A DNA stretch of 64,000 nt from Pithys albifrons albifrons. Its lineage: Eukaryota; Chordata; Aves; Passeriformes; Thamnophilidae. The notes under the pieces were generated by a model. The model worked only from the letters and a program-made list of their open reading frames with translations. It had not been told where the DNA came from and made no database searches. The stretch is from the NCBI RefSeq assembly GCF_047495875.1, contig NC_092497.1, positions 62,645,977 through 62,709,976 on the forward strand, written 5' to 3'. Every line of letters starts with the position of its first letter. Position 1 is the stretch's first letter. Positions 26,732 through 39,286 of the stretch are shown piece after piece. The translations under genes were made by a program, and so were the position numbers.

Positions 26732-28140
26732 CATCTCCTAGAATGCCTGTGACCTGAACTATATGAAGCCACTCACACCAGGCTCACTGTTAAGTCATGT
26801 ACATGTGTGTCCTTCCAAAAAGAGAGAGAGAAAAAAACTATTCTGCAGAATTTAGTGTGATCATTTTGGATGTGTAATGCAAAATTGTAGGGGAAGAAAA
26901 CAAACTGACAACACTACAAGCTCAATGCTCTGGGGTATATTTTCCAGAAGGCTTGTCTGGCCCCTGTTGATTTACTTGCAATGTTTTCTTTAACCAGGAG
27001 CTGCAGTACAAAGGCAATAACATATTTATTTAATCTCACATGTTTTTCTCAGGAACTGCAATTTCTAAGTTAATAACATATTTCTTTAATTTCACATGTT
27101 GTCATGTCCAATTGGCAGCTTTTCTAGCATCAACTCTGAGCTCGGGGAGGTGGGGGGGGGGGGGCAACAATTCCAAAGACCAGCTTCTTATAAAAAAAAA
27201 GAAACTGAAAGCAACTGCCAAATATTTGCTTAGGCTGTGTGGTTTGGGGAAGTATTTTATTGTGTTCCATCATTACTCTTCCATCTACTTATTTTTGAAT
27301 CAATCACTATGGTTGCGCGCAGGCTTTCTATTGCCAACTAACTCACAGTATCTGACAACAGCTCAGCAGCAAAGCACACACAGCTGGTAGCAAAGAATCC
27401 TGCTATTCCTTCCACTCACAGAGTCTTTGCTGGAGCAGCAAGTTGGAGAGTACAGCGATGGTCCCAGCTTTGTCAGAACACAAATGCCGAGGGAATTGTC
27501 CCTCTTTTCAATGTCAAGAGAAGCATTCATGTCACCTGATGGCCTGTGGGCAGAACCAGGCCTGTTGTTGTTACACAAATGTCTCACAGAAACTGACTGC
27601 TGGGGAACAGGAAAACATGACAGTGGAGTTGCTCTCTACCAGGAGTTTGGGATGAAAAGTGTGTGCTTAATGCAGTGGTTCAGCTTGGTGTCTGCAGGGA
27701 AATAACATGCTGGTCTAGTTAGTCTGACTCTAGGCGTTACCTAAGCCCTGAAGTTTTATGCTCTCCTCTGTGCCGCCCCTGGACCACTTCTCCTCTGCTG
27801 CCGAGAGCACAGCTATGCAGGGAGGCTCACACCACAAAGCCAGAATTCCTATGTCTCTGTCCCTAAGACAAAATCAGTCCTCCAGGTCTGACACATGGTT
27901 TGGGAACCTCAACAACTCTCAGGAAATGAGTGAAAACAGAGCAGGGACTTCCCAAGGCTGGAGGATCTTACCACAAAGATAATCCAAGGCTCATCACTTA
28001 CCCTGTTCTTTTTTCCTGTCAGGAATCAGGTTCCCTTTGAAAACCTTTTGCACTGCAATCTGCTTGCTGGCTCTTAAACTCCCAAATTACATTAATTCCC
28101 ACTAATCAGAGAATATTTTGCAGTTTTTAAGAGTTTATTT
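26732..28140. other. unique noncoding DNA with a 13-base G run
   Basis: No gene recognised. A run of 13 G at 27152-27164 follows GGGG and AGG clusters. Overlapping open frames on both strands at 27360-27700 are unconvincing. Confidence 0.55.
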
Positions 28141-28345
28141 CCACTTGCATGCCATCTTGCATGGCTGCCAGAAAGAGTAATTAAATGGATGATTAGCCAT
28201 CTTCTTGGCAATTCAAGAGAGGTGACGAATGATAGCTCATGCTGCAGTGAATATGGAAGAAAGAGTAATGAGGTTTATTTTTAATGCAAATCTTAAACAA
28301 ATAAAACCAGTGCTAAACTGAATGTTAGCTTTTCCCTTCTTCATA
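28141..28345. promoter_or_regulatory. candidate conserved-type enhancer block
   Basis: A repeat-free block with GCCATCTTG (YY1-type) at 28151-28159, TAATTA at 28178-28183 followed closely by GATTAG, and the POU octamer ATGCAAAT at 28284-28291 followed by AAACAAATAAA (forkhead-like). The combination is typical of developmental enhancers. Conservation has not been tested. Confidence 0.3.
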
Positions 28346-31300
28346 GAGCACAATATTAATTCTGTGTATATATTTGTATATTCTGCTTCTCTACAAAGCT
28401 TAATGCTGATGATGCCTAAATCAAGGAGATCCTATCCCTGTACAACCACTTCACCAGCTTGCTCTCAAAATAAGTAATGACACTAAATCTTTAGCAGAGG
28501 TGAAAAACACTCAGCTCATAAAGATCCAGCTTCTCCTTTCCTTTCTCTTTTTCTATCAAGCTGCCACTTGGCATAACAATTCTGTGATGTAGTAATTCCC
28601 ACAACACTCTCTTTCAAGTATTCAAGTATTCTTTCAGGATGGTTGAAGAAAAGATTTGGTACAGCTTGAAGCAGAGATGTCAAATGTGCAAATCAAATGT
28701 AGTTTGTGTTATATCCACAAGATTTGTACTTGGAATGAATGAGTTATTGACAGCATATCAAGACCTGCTGCATCCTAAATGCTTCAGGAATTCTGTGTGT
28801 TTATGCCAATCACTCTTCAGAAATAAAATATGGTAGTTGAAAGCATCAGTACTTGTGCAAGTATGTCCTGAATGTTGCCCAGGAAAGCCTCAAGCACAAT
28901 TTATTTTCTAAGTTCATGGCAAAAACCTCAAATTAATCTTCATGCCTAACCTAGTTTTTTTGTTAGAAATTTCATAGAGCAAGTAGTTAGATAAGGGGAA
29001 AAAAATCAAAATAACTGGTTGGAAAACGAAGTAAAAGAATCCTTCACAAAATATTAATTGGAAACAAATAGTTTTTTAAGGAATTTGAACCTTTTAAGAC
29101 AGAAAAATTGAGAGATCCAGATTATATATGTACAGCAGATAAAGACTGACAGTGAGATCCAAAGATGATCCCTTCTACTTAGCATGAATGAGTAGACAAA
29201 GCCAAAAGTAACAGGATTCCAGAGCAAAGAGCCTTTGGTAACAAGGTTTATTCCAAGGGCACTGTTTCTGCAAACTCTGCTGCTTGTTTGGGGGTAGTAG
29301 TCAATTCTAGCAAAGAGAAGAGCCGTAAAATAAATAACCTCTCTGTAAGGAAGAACAACAAAGCCCAATTCACCTTCAACATGCTGGTGCCTCAAACCCA
29401 CACAAAGAAATTTTGGACCAAGGTCCTTGAGATTATGTACCCAGAGAGCTGCAGACCTGCAGTATCTTCACTGCAAGGTGCCCATAACAGGAAATAAATT
29501 TGTTTCTTGGAGCTATAGAAAGAAAAAAAGTTGAAAATGGTTGTATTAAAATTTCCAGTTTATAAATTTGTGTAATTCTCAGAAATAAAAGAATTAAGGA
29601 ATCTTAACTACCAAGGTCATTCAGACTCCATTATGGATTAACATGCTATCAATATTTGAATTCACTAACTGCAAAAATGCACCAGAAAATTTATAGATAT
29701 GTCCACACATGTAAGTGTGTGCTACTTTTTCCACTTCAGAAAACTTAATCAAAACCAGGGAAATTGTATATTAGTAAGCTTTTGTCAACAAATTTGTTCT
29801 TATCTTGTGATCTTGCTTCACCAAATTGCTGCCTGAAGCAAAGTTTTGTGGTTGAGAAATAGCTATAAATCCCTAAAATTATGGGTTTTCAATAGAAACC
29901 ATAACAGACCCTTAATTACAGCAGTAAGAGCATGAGACTGCTACCAACTTTTTCTCCCCCTCAAGTGAAAATTGACAGTGATATTGAGATCTTAAGGCTA
30001 ATTTTAAATTACCTGGAAAGAGTGATGCTGGTTCTGCAGTGCAGCAGCACGTCAGGTGTCCTTGAAAAGCTGGTTCCGCTGGCTTTGGGGCACTGGGATG
30101 CAGAAGGCAACATCCCTTTCATCTGAAAGGGAGAGTGCCACTGACACCAGGCTTTTTTGCATCCAAATAATGAGGGTGGACTGTGACTCTCCCTGGATCC
30201 AGGTAGTTTTCATCCCTGATATGTTCACATCACTTGCTGGCTGTTCCTGAGCACCTCAAAAAAACCCACCCCCATGGAAATTCCGGTGTTACCATTTGCA
30301 TTTTCTCTGCATGCTGGGCAAAGAGAGTCAGCACCCTGACTAATTGAGTGGGAAATTCCAGGCCATGGCAGGTGATCTGTTCCATCCTGTGCAGTTGTCC
30401 TTGATCAACATCTGCCCAGCTGCAGTACTGTGACCAGTCCTACCAAACTTCTCTACCCAGTCACTCCTTGGACGGCTTTGAAGATCCATCAGGAAAGAGG
30501 AGTTCTACCTGTGGCTGTGGGGTGGCATCATTAGGACAGTGAACAGAAATATGCCTGTTTATTTGCTGATACTTGGGGTGAGGTGAAGAAAATATCCATA
30601 GAGGACTAGTTAGAGGACTAGTTGTTGGTCATGTAGAACTCTGTGCATCCCATCCTTTTGTGCTCTCTCCCTCCTCTTCCCACTTTTGTGCACCACCTGC
30701 CATTCCCATCACTGTCCTTCAGAGTAAAATTGGTGGATTCTACATACTCTGACAGAAAATACTTTTTTTCTGTCTTCTTTATGCCTCCAGTTTCTGTAAT
30801 TATAGCAAAACCTGATTCAGATTATTTAGTCTTAGTTATGTTAATTTTTTTCAAAAGAATTTGAAGATACAGTGTTTAAGCAATGTTTGCTTCTCAATTA
30901 GCCAATGAACTATCAAAATCTCCATTGTAAAACTGTTTTCCCTATAATTATGTATGTTTTGAGGTATCGGCCACTCCCTGAAAAGCCTGTGAGGCTGAAA
31001 ACTCCTTATGTACTTGAAGCTGTCTCATGTCAGACTGAAAGTTAAAAGACACATTTTTGCTGAACTGCAGCAACAAACTCCTCTGGGCAACTCAGTTATG
31101 CCTTAGGAGTACAAGGTCACATAATCCTCTGAAAGACAAACTATTTCCCAAAAGTTGTACATTCCCAAACCAACAGGTATACATAGTGACAGGAATAAAT
31201 CAGACACCACTGACTTTTCAGTAATAAAGTTTAGAGTTGATCAACTAATATCAGATAAAATCTCTGTTACAGCTGACAGGCGGCTTTCTACTAAATTTGA

Positions 31301-31635
31301 TGGAAAGCTAAGAGTACAGTGTCTCAGGCTGTCACTGAGAAAGTCAGGACCCATGAAAGTTCCAAAAGCATGCAACATTTCCTGAGTTGTGTCTGTTTTC
31401 TTAGCATTAATCTGGATATTTATAAAAAAACCATATAAATAAATGGTTTCTTCCTTTATGGGGAATTTACATGCACAACAAACCAGGTTTTCAGGTCCTG
31501 TATTGAAAAGGGGGCTATGAAGATGATCATGGAAGGGGGATTTATTCCTGAGGCTCAACATAAAGTCACTCAGTCTGTATTGCTATTGCAGATGTCATGG
31601 AAACCAAGAAAGATCACTCACCTTTCTTTCTCTAT
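28346..31635. other. unique noncoding DNA, no gene seen
   Basis: No gene or transposon recognised. A perfect 12-bp tandem duplication (AGAGGACTAGTT twice) is at 30600-30623. Chance frames reach 115 codons on - at 29054-29401. Confidence 0.55.
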
Positions 31636-31690
31636 TAAAAAACAAAACAAAACAAAACAAGCAAAACCCAAAAACCCCCAACAAACAAAG
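31636..31690 (+). repeat. (CAAAA)n-type A-rich tract
   Basis: Several AAAAC pentamers in a row followed by C-interrupted A blocks. This is a simple repeat. Confidence 0.85.
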
Positions 31691-33810
31691 GAATGCAGCT
31701 TAGATTTCACATTTCAGATTTTGAAATGGATTTCTTATCCCCCCTTGCATTTTTAATATACAAAATTATAGTTTTGTTCTGCTGTTCAATCAAAATATTT
31801 AATATATGCAAATAGAAATGCCAGAAAGCAATTACATTCATGTGGTCAAAATATTACATTGCAATAAAAATTTATATCTACATCTTTTTCTCAGAAGCCT
31901 CTTCTATAAGCAAAACTATGTTTTTATAAGAAAACTTAAAGTGTCTGGATCACATTAAAATTTTTGTCTGTGGGGGTTCTTATGGTGCTCTGCAGAGCTG
32001 GAACACCATCAACAAAGTACAAGTTGTATTTCTACTGAAACATACGTGGTGCTGTGACAAAAATTCCCAGTTATGGTGCCACAGCTATTGGTATGTCAGG
32101 CTACTCATCTGAACTGTCAGAGTCATGTAGGAAGATGCTGAAATGCCCTCCACAGCACCCACCACCCTACACAGGGTCAGGAATAGCTCCAGGGTTTGTG
32201 ATGCTCACACAAAATAGACAACTGTATTTGGCATTTAATGTCTTACACCAAATCCACGGAACCTGACAGTTCCATGTAAGGAAGCACAATGCACTGACAG
32301 GATTTGAGCCAAGGTGGAAAATTTTCTGGCTTCCAGCAGACTTGCCATATAACATTATCAAGTCTCTGCCAAAAAGTGCCCTCAGTCTCTGCAGGACTCC
32401 AGAGATCTGAGTTCAGCTCTGGCTCTGCACAAGTGCTGTGAAATGTTGTGTATGAAGTGAGCCCTGTCTGCACCAGCCAGCCCAGTTTGTTGGGCAATGC
32501 TGGTGCCAGCTGGGCACTGTGGAGACACCAGTAATGCTTTCATTCCAGTACAGGGCTCCCAGTTACAGCTCTGCCCTGATCCCTTGGAGACACAGTCTTC
32601 AACGCATGTCAAGTTGTCACAAACACCGGTGTTCACCCAGATGACAATATAAATAAATAAATAACCAGGTAAATAGAACACACACACACTGATGATGCTT
32701 TTTCTCTTTATTCCTGATAAAGAAACATCTAAGGAAATACTATGAGATTGGAGAACAGGTTAGCAGTAGCTAGGAATTCTGATGTAGAGCACTGACAGGG
32801 ACTTGGACTGATAAGTTTAATTCATTTGAGCATTAATTAATCTATACACTATTGGAAGGAGCTGAAACTCTAGAGTCTAAAAAATTCAATGGATTTAGAT
32901 ACTTATACTTAAAAAGTTCTTTACATAAAATAATTTACTTGCTAAAATAATTAGATTTAAAAAAACCCAAGCAAAACAAAATAAAACAACCCATTATTTT
33001 ATATTAACTTTTTAGCCAGGGAAAATCAAAGAATTTCCACAAGACACTGCTTCCAATAAGATTCATTTCCCTGTCAGTGTGGGCACTCCATGGGCATATC
33101 ACCTACCAACCTTCATTCCTCTCTGCAGGGGCAAGACCAGTGATTTTAGGAAACATCATTGTGGCTTCAAAGCCCAGATGCCACTGGTGTCCTCAAACCT
33201 AAGAGGGCAAGCCTCTGAGATATAGCTTTGACTTTCCCAACCCATATTATTAACACTCTGGGAAGCAGGACAAGCAGGACTGGGATTGGGACTGATGAAC
33301 TGACAGGCACCATGAGCATAGCCTGTGTTGTGCGGGAAGTACAAGTACAGGCTGCTGAAGACAACACTTTAAAGCTCCATTCTTGTTTGCAGTCAACTCT
33401 TCAAATGCATAGGATAATGCACTTACATGGAAAGACCTGCAAAAGTGCTTTTCAAAAGGGTTAGTGAGGGGGTTTTGACAGTAAAATATTGATATATAGT
33501 GTATGAGGAAAATACTTTTCTCCAATTCCTTTATTTTTAAAAATTTGTTTGTCAATGGTAAATAACAAAAATAGCTGTTTCATAGCACTTGCTCTATAGA
33601 GGTCCTTAAAAACAAATAAATACATAATTAGGTAAAGCATCAAGAGACTATGGTCTGGATTAGGATAGGGAAATTCAACATGTTTTCAGAATTCTGGACA
33701 TTGTTGGATGTGGAATATGTTTCAAGAGTACCTGAGGTGACAAAAACCTGCAGTTCTTTTTAAGCAGAGAGGCCAGACCTGAGTAGCTATGCCAGTGCTC
33801 ATGAGCTAAG
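31691..33810. other. unique noncoding DNA with small simple repeats
   Basis: No gene recognised. An (ATAA)n run at 32650-32664 and a (CA)5 run at 32679-32689 lie close together. TTAATTAA-type cores occur near 32833. Overlapping frames at 33150-33560 are on both strands and look like chance. Confidence 0.55.
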
Positions 33811-33950
33811 AATCATAGAATCATAGAATCAATTGGTTTGGAAAAGAGCTCCAAGATCATCGAGTCCAACCCTTGGTCCAACTCCAGTCCATTTACTAGA
33901 TCATGGCACTCAGTGCCATGTCCAATCTGCGTTTAAAAATGTAGCCACAG
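33811..33950 (-). mobile_element. CR1 LINE 3' end, inverted
   Basis: The duplicated AATCATAGAATCATAGAATC at 33811 is the reverse complement of the CR1 terminal repeat. It is followed by TTGGAAAAGAGCTCCAAGAT, ATCGAGTCCAACCC and a CACTCAGTGCCATGTCCA phrase, in the order found in bird CR1 3' regions read backwards. Only about 140 bases remain and the inner boundary is approximate. Like most CR1 copies it is 5'-truncated and carries no usable ORF. Confidence 0.92.
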
Positions 33951-35736
33951 AAAGCTCCAAAGGGCTCTGCAGGTGAAGTCTGGAAGGAAAATGAAATTAG
34001 AAGGGATGCTCATAGCAATGATTTTTTTATTATTCTGCATTGTATTCTGAACAAGATATTATGCATGCTTCTGATGTACATGCAAAAAAAAGTTTTAAAT
34101 TCATTAGCACATGCCTGGCAAACAACCAGTTTATAGGAATGTGGGTTTGTGAGGATATGAAAAACCTGAACTTCTGTTCCTTTGGCATAATAAATGCAAT
34201 CACTACTCCTAGACCTATGATCTTCCTTCCAACTTCAACCAGTGTATGCAAAAGTATGAAAACATGAATGATCTTCCATCTAAAACAAGGGAGTATTTCC
34301 ACTCAGATTCACAATACACAGCAAAATAGGAAAGCATGCCCTACCACAGGAGATGCAGTTCATTTGTAAGTGCAAATTCGCCACTCCCTTGAGCACAGCT
34401 TTTCCTGCTTGTATGAGGAGCAGCCTGTACACAAAACCACATGCTCTGTCCTGCTTTACAAGGGGTGTATCTGCCAGGGCTGTACAGGCCTGTTGAAGGC
34501 TGTTCTGCTTTTTTCTAGTCTCCACCTGAGTTTAATATGCAAAGCCTGGATGGAAGCTCATCCAGAGAGAAGAAACTCATTCCAGAAAGGAAAGGACATG
34601 CCTTGAGTGGAACAGCTCCCCTTGGGCAGGGGGTAAATTTCTTCAGAAAGGTAGAAGAAGTGAAAATAGAAACATAAACAGTGTTATCTGAAAGAGGCTT
34701 GAACAGTTCTGCCTTCTTTGGAAGAATAACCCTAACCCTAACCCAATGTCACTTTCAAAAATATGATTTTCCATTTTCCCAGCTACCAAATGCCAAAGAA
34801 TACACTTCTAGATCACAAGCAAACAGCAAAGCCTGACTCAGACACACTTTTCAGCCAAGGGTTAGTTTGCCTGTACATGAAGATGATGAGCACTGTGGCA
34901 ATAGGAGTGGAGCTCAGTCTTGAACGATTTGTCTTGCTTTGGAAAAGGAGGACTTTAGACCAATCATAGCTTAGGATTTGTGGGAGACTTAACTTCTCTT
35001 ACTGGATCATTGAATATGATTGTCTAAATGTAGGGGAAAAATTCTTATCATGAAGAGAAAAGAAAGTTGTGCAGCACAAGGGTGACTCAGCCGGAACAAT
35101 GAAACCATCCCTATAAAAAGAGCATAGCTGACATGCACAGCTGCTGCAGCTGTCTGCAAGTGACAGGCCCTGCTGCACAAGCAGAGGGAGGAAAACAGAA
35201 GACTACAAGAGGGAAGTTGCTCTGGTTGCTTCTGGACCCTCTGTGCTGGCAAACAGCCATGCAGAGGAGAGGCAGCATTCCCTGTGTCTGGTCTTCTGCA
35301 CTCTAAACCACCACATTATGACCCCAGCCACACTTAAGGTAGCAGAAAGGAAATAAAAACCTGGGCACAATGAGAAGTCTGCTACAGACATGCCTATAAC
35401 ACATGTGTTTTTAAGGTCAAATGGGACTTTGTACTATTGAAAGGTCTGGCCACTTACTACATCTTTTTCTAAAGACTAAATGTTGTGAGAGCTAAATATT
35501 TTGGATTACAGCAATTTTAAACAAGTATCTTTGTTTTTGAAATCAAGCGAGAGCTTTACCTGTGCTTACAGTCTGTTCCAGAAGGTTGTGCTCCCTGCCT
35601 GACACATTTGTAAGGAAAGCAATAAGCAATAAGCCAGAATTAGTGTGCTCCTCCCTCCAATAGCCCAGACAGCCAACACTGATGCATTCTTAGATTATGC
35701 TCACACTGAGAATAGCGTGAAACACAGGAACAGTGC
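33951..35736. other. unique noncoding DNA with a short telomere-like repeat
   Basis: No gene recognised. Three exact TAACCC units sit at 34727-34744. Opposing overlapping frames at 34030-34600 are considered chance. Confidence 0.55.
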
Positions 35737-35810
35737 TAACTGAAAACATCACCAAGAGAAGTTTTTACCTTTTTAACTGAAAACACGACCAAGGGAAGTT
35801 TTTACCTTAA
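35737..35810 (+). repeat. 37-bp tandem duplication, two copies
   Basis: Copy one is 35737-35773 and copy two is 35774-35810. Both begin TAACTGAAAACA and contain GAAGTTTTTACCTT. I count 32 of 37 identical positions. The copies are directly adjacent, indicating a local duplication that has since diverged by a few substitutions. Confidence 0.9.
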
Positions 35811-38562
35811 GCACAGTTATAGCACCAAAGATGCTCAGGAACAATTCTGCAGAGAAGAAAAAGGTGAGACATCTTCTCTTCTTCTCTCAGCAATATACAA
35901 ACTGCTGTTCTAGGCCTTTCTAAGTAAAGAGTTGTTTACCTGGACAATTAACTTCCTGCTCTTCACCTTGATGGATATGTCCTTACATATGTCTTAAACA
36001 TGACACAAGTTTCATTGAGGAGTTTACATATGCTTCATTTGCAAGAAATTAAATCACTGCTTTCCCTGCTTCTTTTTGCCAGCATTTACTTAACTAAGAA
36101 GACAAAGAAATAACTATATACAGTACAGATTTAATAATAATGACTTTAACACAGAAATAACAAAACCTGCCGTTAGAAAGTAAAGCTCTTCCTGCACAAA
36201 AAGTTTCACCAAAACAGCTATTTCAGTTGTGGTTTGGAACACTTTACTGATGACATTTTAAATGTTTGGAGATTTGGTTTGTGTTTAAAGATCCTTGAGA
36301 TTTTTTTCTTCTCTCAAGGCTCATTATTTCCATAGGGTTTATAATTACTTCATACAGTCCTGCTGAATACTCCAAAAGAATTTTGGCCCTGGCACAGGGG
36401 AGCAGTAGCAATAATAATATTTTAATACAAATTAATCACAGATCTCCAAAGGAATTCAGCATCTCACAGAATGTGAGCATTTTGGTCACAGTGAGGTGAA
36501 CAACAGTTATATGCTCATGGGCATCTTGATTCAGAGACATGATTAAACCCTTTTGCAGGTCTAAGCAGCTTTGAGGTTAATTGGACCAGGCATAGACTTG
36601 GGATCAGATCTACAATTATAGCACAATGTTGGAAAGGAATAAAAAATGTGGGTTGTTTTTTTTTGTTTGCTTTTTTGCCTAATGATAACTGGGTGCACTC
36701 AATCTCCTTTCTTTGAATAGAACAGACAAAGTTTGAAGAAAAGCAAAGCATTTGAAATACATTTTTCAGATGCATTTCAGGTAAGATCTTCAATTTTGCC
36801 AACCTTTTCCTGTTCAATTCCAAATTAAGAACACAGTAGCTTCTATCAGCATTTGTTATAAATGCTTAAAACTTGCTGATAATTGCCTAGAGACATTAAC
36901 ATGACATTAACCATTTTTGCTAAAAGATATAGCAGTGAATATAATGTATTTAAAACAAGGAAACTAAAAGTCCCAGAAGACAAACATCAATGTGGATGAA
37001 AAAACCAGACCATGTATAACATAACTAGAATGTTTTGAAAGACATATTAAGATATTGGCACATTCCAGAAATCAGACAGATCCATATCTCAGGAACATCT
37101 CAGGGGAATCAACATTCAGCAAAGGAGAGAACATCTCAAACACTAAAAATACAATTAAGCTGAAGAGATTGGAAATTTCCACTCAGTACCGTCAAGTTCA
37201 GCTCTCTCTGGCAGCAACTCCATAGCAGACAGAACTCTAGGCCCCTGGATGCACTGATTTAAAACTGATTCTTCTGGTTCTTTATTATTAGCTTGAGTTA
37301 TGTCTGTACCAGGTTTATTTTTGGGTGGTTTTTTATTTGTGCTCAAGAGAATTTATTTTTATTTATCAATCCAATAAAAAGAATTGGATTAAGACACATA
37401 ATTTAAAAAAGCCTTTGAAATAGAAGTTTTTCATGAATCTCATAAATTGTAACCTTCTTGTCCCCTTACCTATATAGCAGAAATAAAAAAGCAAAGTGTT
37501 TACTAAAACAGATCTGGAAGTCCTGTTTCTATACAGATGTTGTAAAAGTAGCAATTCCTATGGCAATGAATGCAAAACAAAAGGCTCATTTCTGTAAAAT
37601 ATCACTGATTTATACTGTAGCTGAAGTTTTTTATATTATTTGTTTACTAACAAGATATCCTGTAGCTAAGTTGGTTCTAAAAGGCTCAAAAAAAACCCTG
37701 GAAAGTGAGGGGAGGGGGAAAGTGAGGGGAGACTAAATTATGTACAGATTATTCCAACATCTTGCAAGGGTCTGACTTGCTTTAACATTTGGGTTGACAA
37801 AAATATCTGCTTTACATTTCCATTTCCATTGCTTATAGCTACTGAATATGTATGGAGAGAGTGGTGTTCCAAATTCCAAATCAATTCAATTTTTCTCATT
37901 AAGGCTGTTCTTAAATCCAGGTGTGCAGAAGAAATAGACACCAATGGCTATGAGCAACTGAAGTGGGCAACACATCTCACCAAAACCACACTTTGATGCC
38001 TATTTTGCTTTCTTATGGACACCAACACACATTGAAGCACCAACCTATTCCAATGGGTTTAAAACATTCCAGATGAACAAACTGATATTCCATGAGGTAT
38101 AAAACTTGACATGACCATCTTCACCAGAGATTGTCAAAAGCTCAAATATCCTTACCTCTACGGTGAGGCACTCAGATACCTTCGGGCACTTTCAAACAAA
38201 GCAGTTTCAAGGAATTTCACCCAATGGAAATGCTGAATCCTTCTGTTCAGATTTAAACACTGCCTTTAAATCACCAAATTTCTCTTCCTTTTAGGCTGTG
38301 GTGTGGGCTCCAGCATCTCACTTCTGTAAAGAGAGGGAAAACCTGGTCTGGGTGCCGTTTCCTCAATTCATTCCCCCTCCCCAGCCTTGTTGCCTTCTGT
38401 CTGTGCTTGTTCCTGACAGCAAATGCCACTCAGCCATTTGTGGACCTGCTGGATCCTGAACTCTGCAGTCTGAAATAATTAAAATTGCAAAAATCAGCCT
38501 GGGTTGACCAAGCTCAGTGACAGGTCAGAGCTCTTGGGTCAGACAGCAAAGGAGACTCCTTG
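35811..38562. other. unique noncoding DNA, no gene seen
   Basis: No gene recognised. A small GA-rich duplication (GGAAAGTGAGGGGA, period 17) lies at 37700-37730. Frames of up to about 100 codons show no family signature. Confidence 0.55.
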
Positions 38563-39286
38563 TGTCCTAGTTCAGCAGGTGGAACCAGTTTATCACTGTG
38601 TGGGTGTGACCAAAGCTTTGTATTCTACACCCTCTATTCATTTCCCAAGAACTGTTAATAATGGACCATTTGCAGCAGCTGCCCAGGGCACACCCGACCC
38701 CTCAGGATGTGAGTTAGGTGTAAAAGACACCTGTGACATAAGAGCTGTGGTAACTCCCCTCCAGGAAGTCATTAGCACCTCCACACCCAGCCTAAGGTGT
38801 CATGTCTGCTAATGGGCCATCAACGATTCCAAAATACCCCATGACTCACAGATTGAGATTATTCACTGTGTAATTCCCCACCCTGGGAGAAGTACTGGGT
38901 GGTCCCACTTGGACTTGAAGGGATATAGTCTTGGGAGTTGTGGGACTTGGTGACCACTTGTTGGATCCAGAGGAGAACCAGAACCTCGACAGGAGGAGAC
39001 CACCACTCTTCACCAGACTGTGACCATCTGCACCAACAGGTTTTTTCCCTTTCTCTTACTTTGGATTCAGAGGGACCATGTGGGTGTCAGCACAGGGGCT
39101 AAAAAACCCCATTGTGTTTGTGCCCCAGGGTGCTGGGTTATATTTCTGGGGTTTGTGGGTTAAAATCAATTTCTCTTTGTGTCATTGCATTTATTGTAAT
39201 ATTTTTTGTTAAATTGTATCTCTGACTTAATAACCTTTCTTGAGCTGGGTTCATTTCTCCTGCCAGTTTACCTTTAAACCAGCACA
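38563..39286 (+). mobile_element. solo LTR of an avian endogenous retrovirus
   Basis: The element starts TGTCCTAGTTCAGC, a beginning shared by common bird LTRs, and ends CCTTTAAACCAGCACA. It therefore has TG...CA ends with imperfect inverted termini (TGTCCT against AGCACA). The flanks are CCTTG before and CCTTA after, a probable 5-bp target duplication with one change. Length is about 724 bases. GGATATAG near 38920 could be the promoter core, and TTAATAACC near 39228 lies where a polyadenylation region would be expected. No retroviral coding sequence adjoins, so it is a recombination-derived solo LTR. The class is not certain; a 5-bp duplication would fit ERVL. Confidence 0.75.

Noticed and set aside
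34200..34260. Possible CR1 3' end (CTTCCTTCCAACTTCAACC)
   Set aside because: Only one short phrase resembles CR1 and the terminal repeat is missing.
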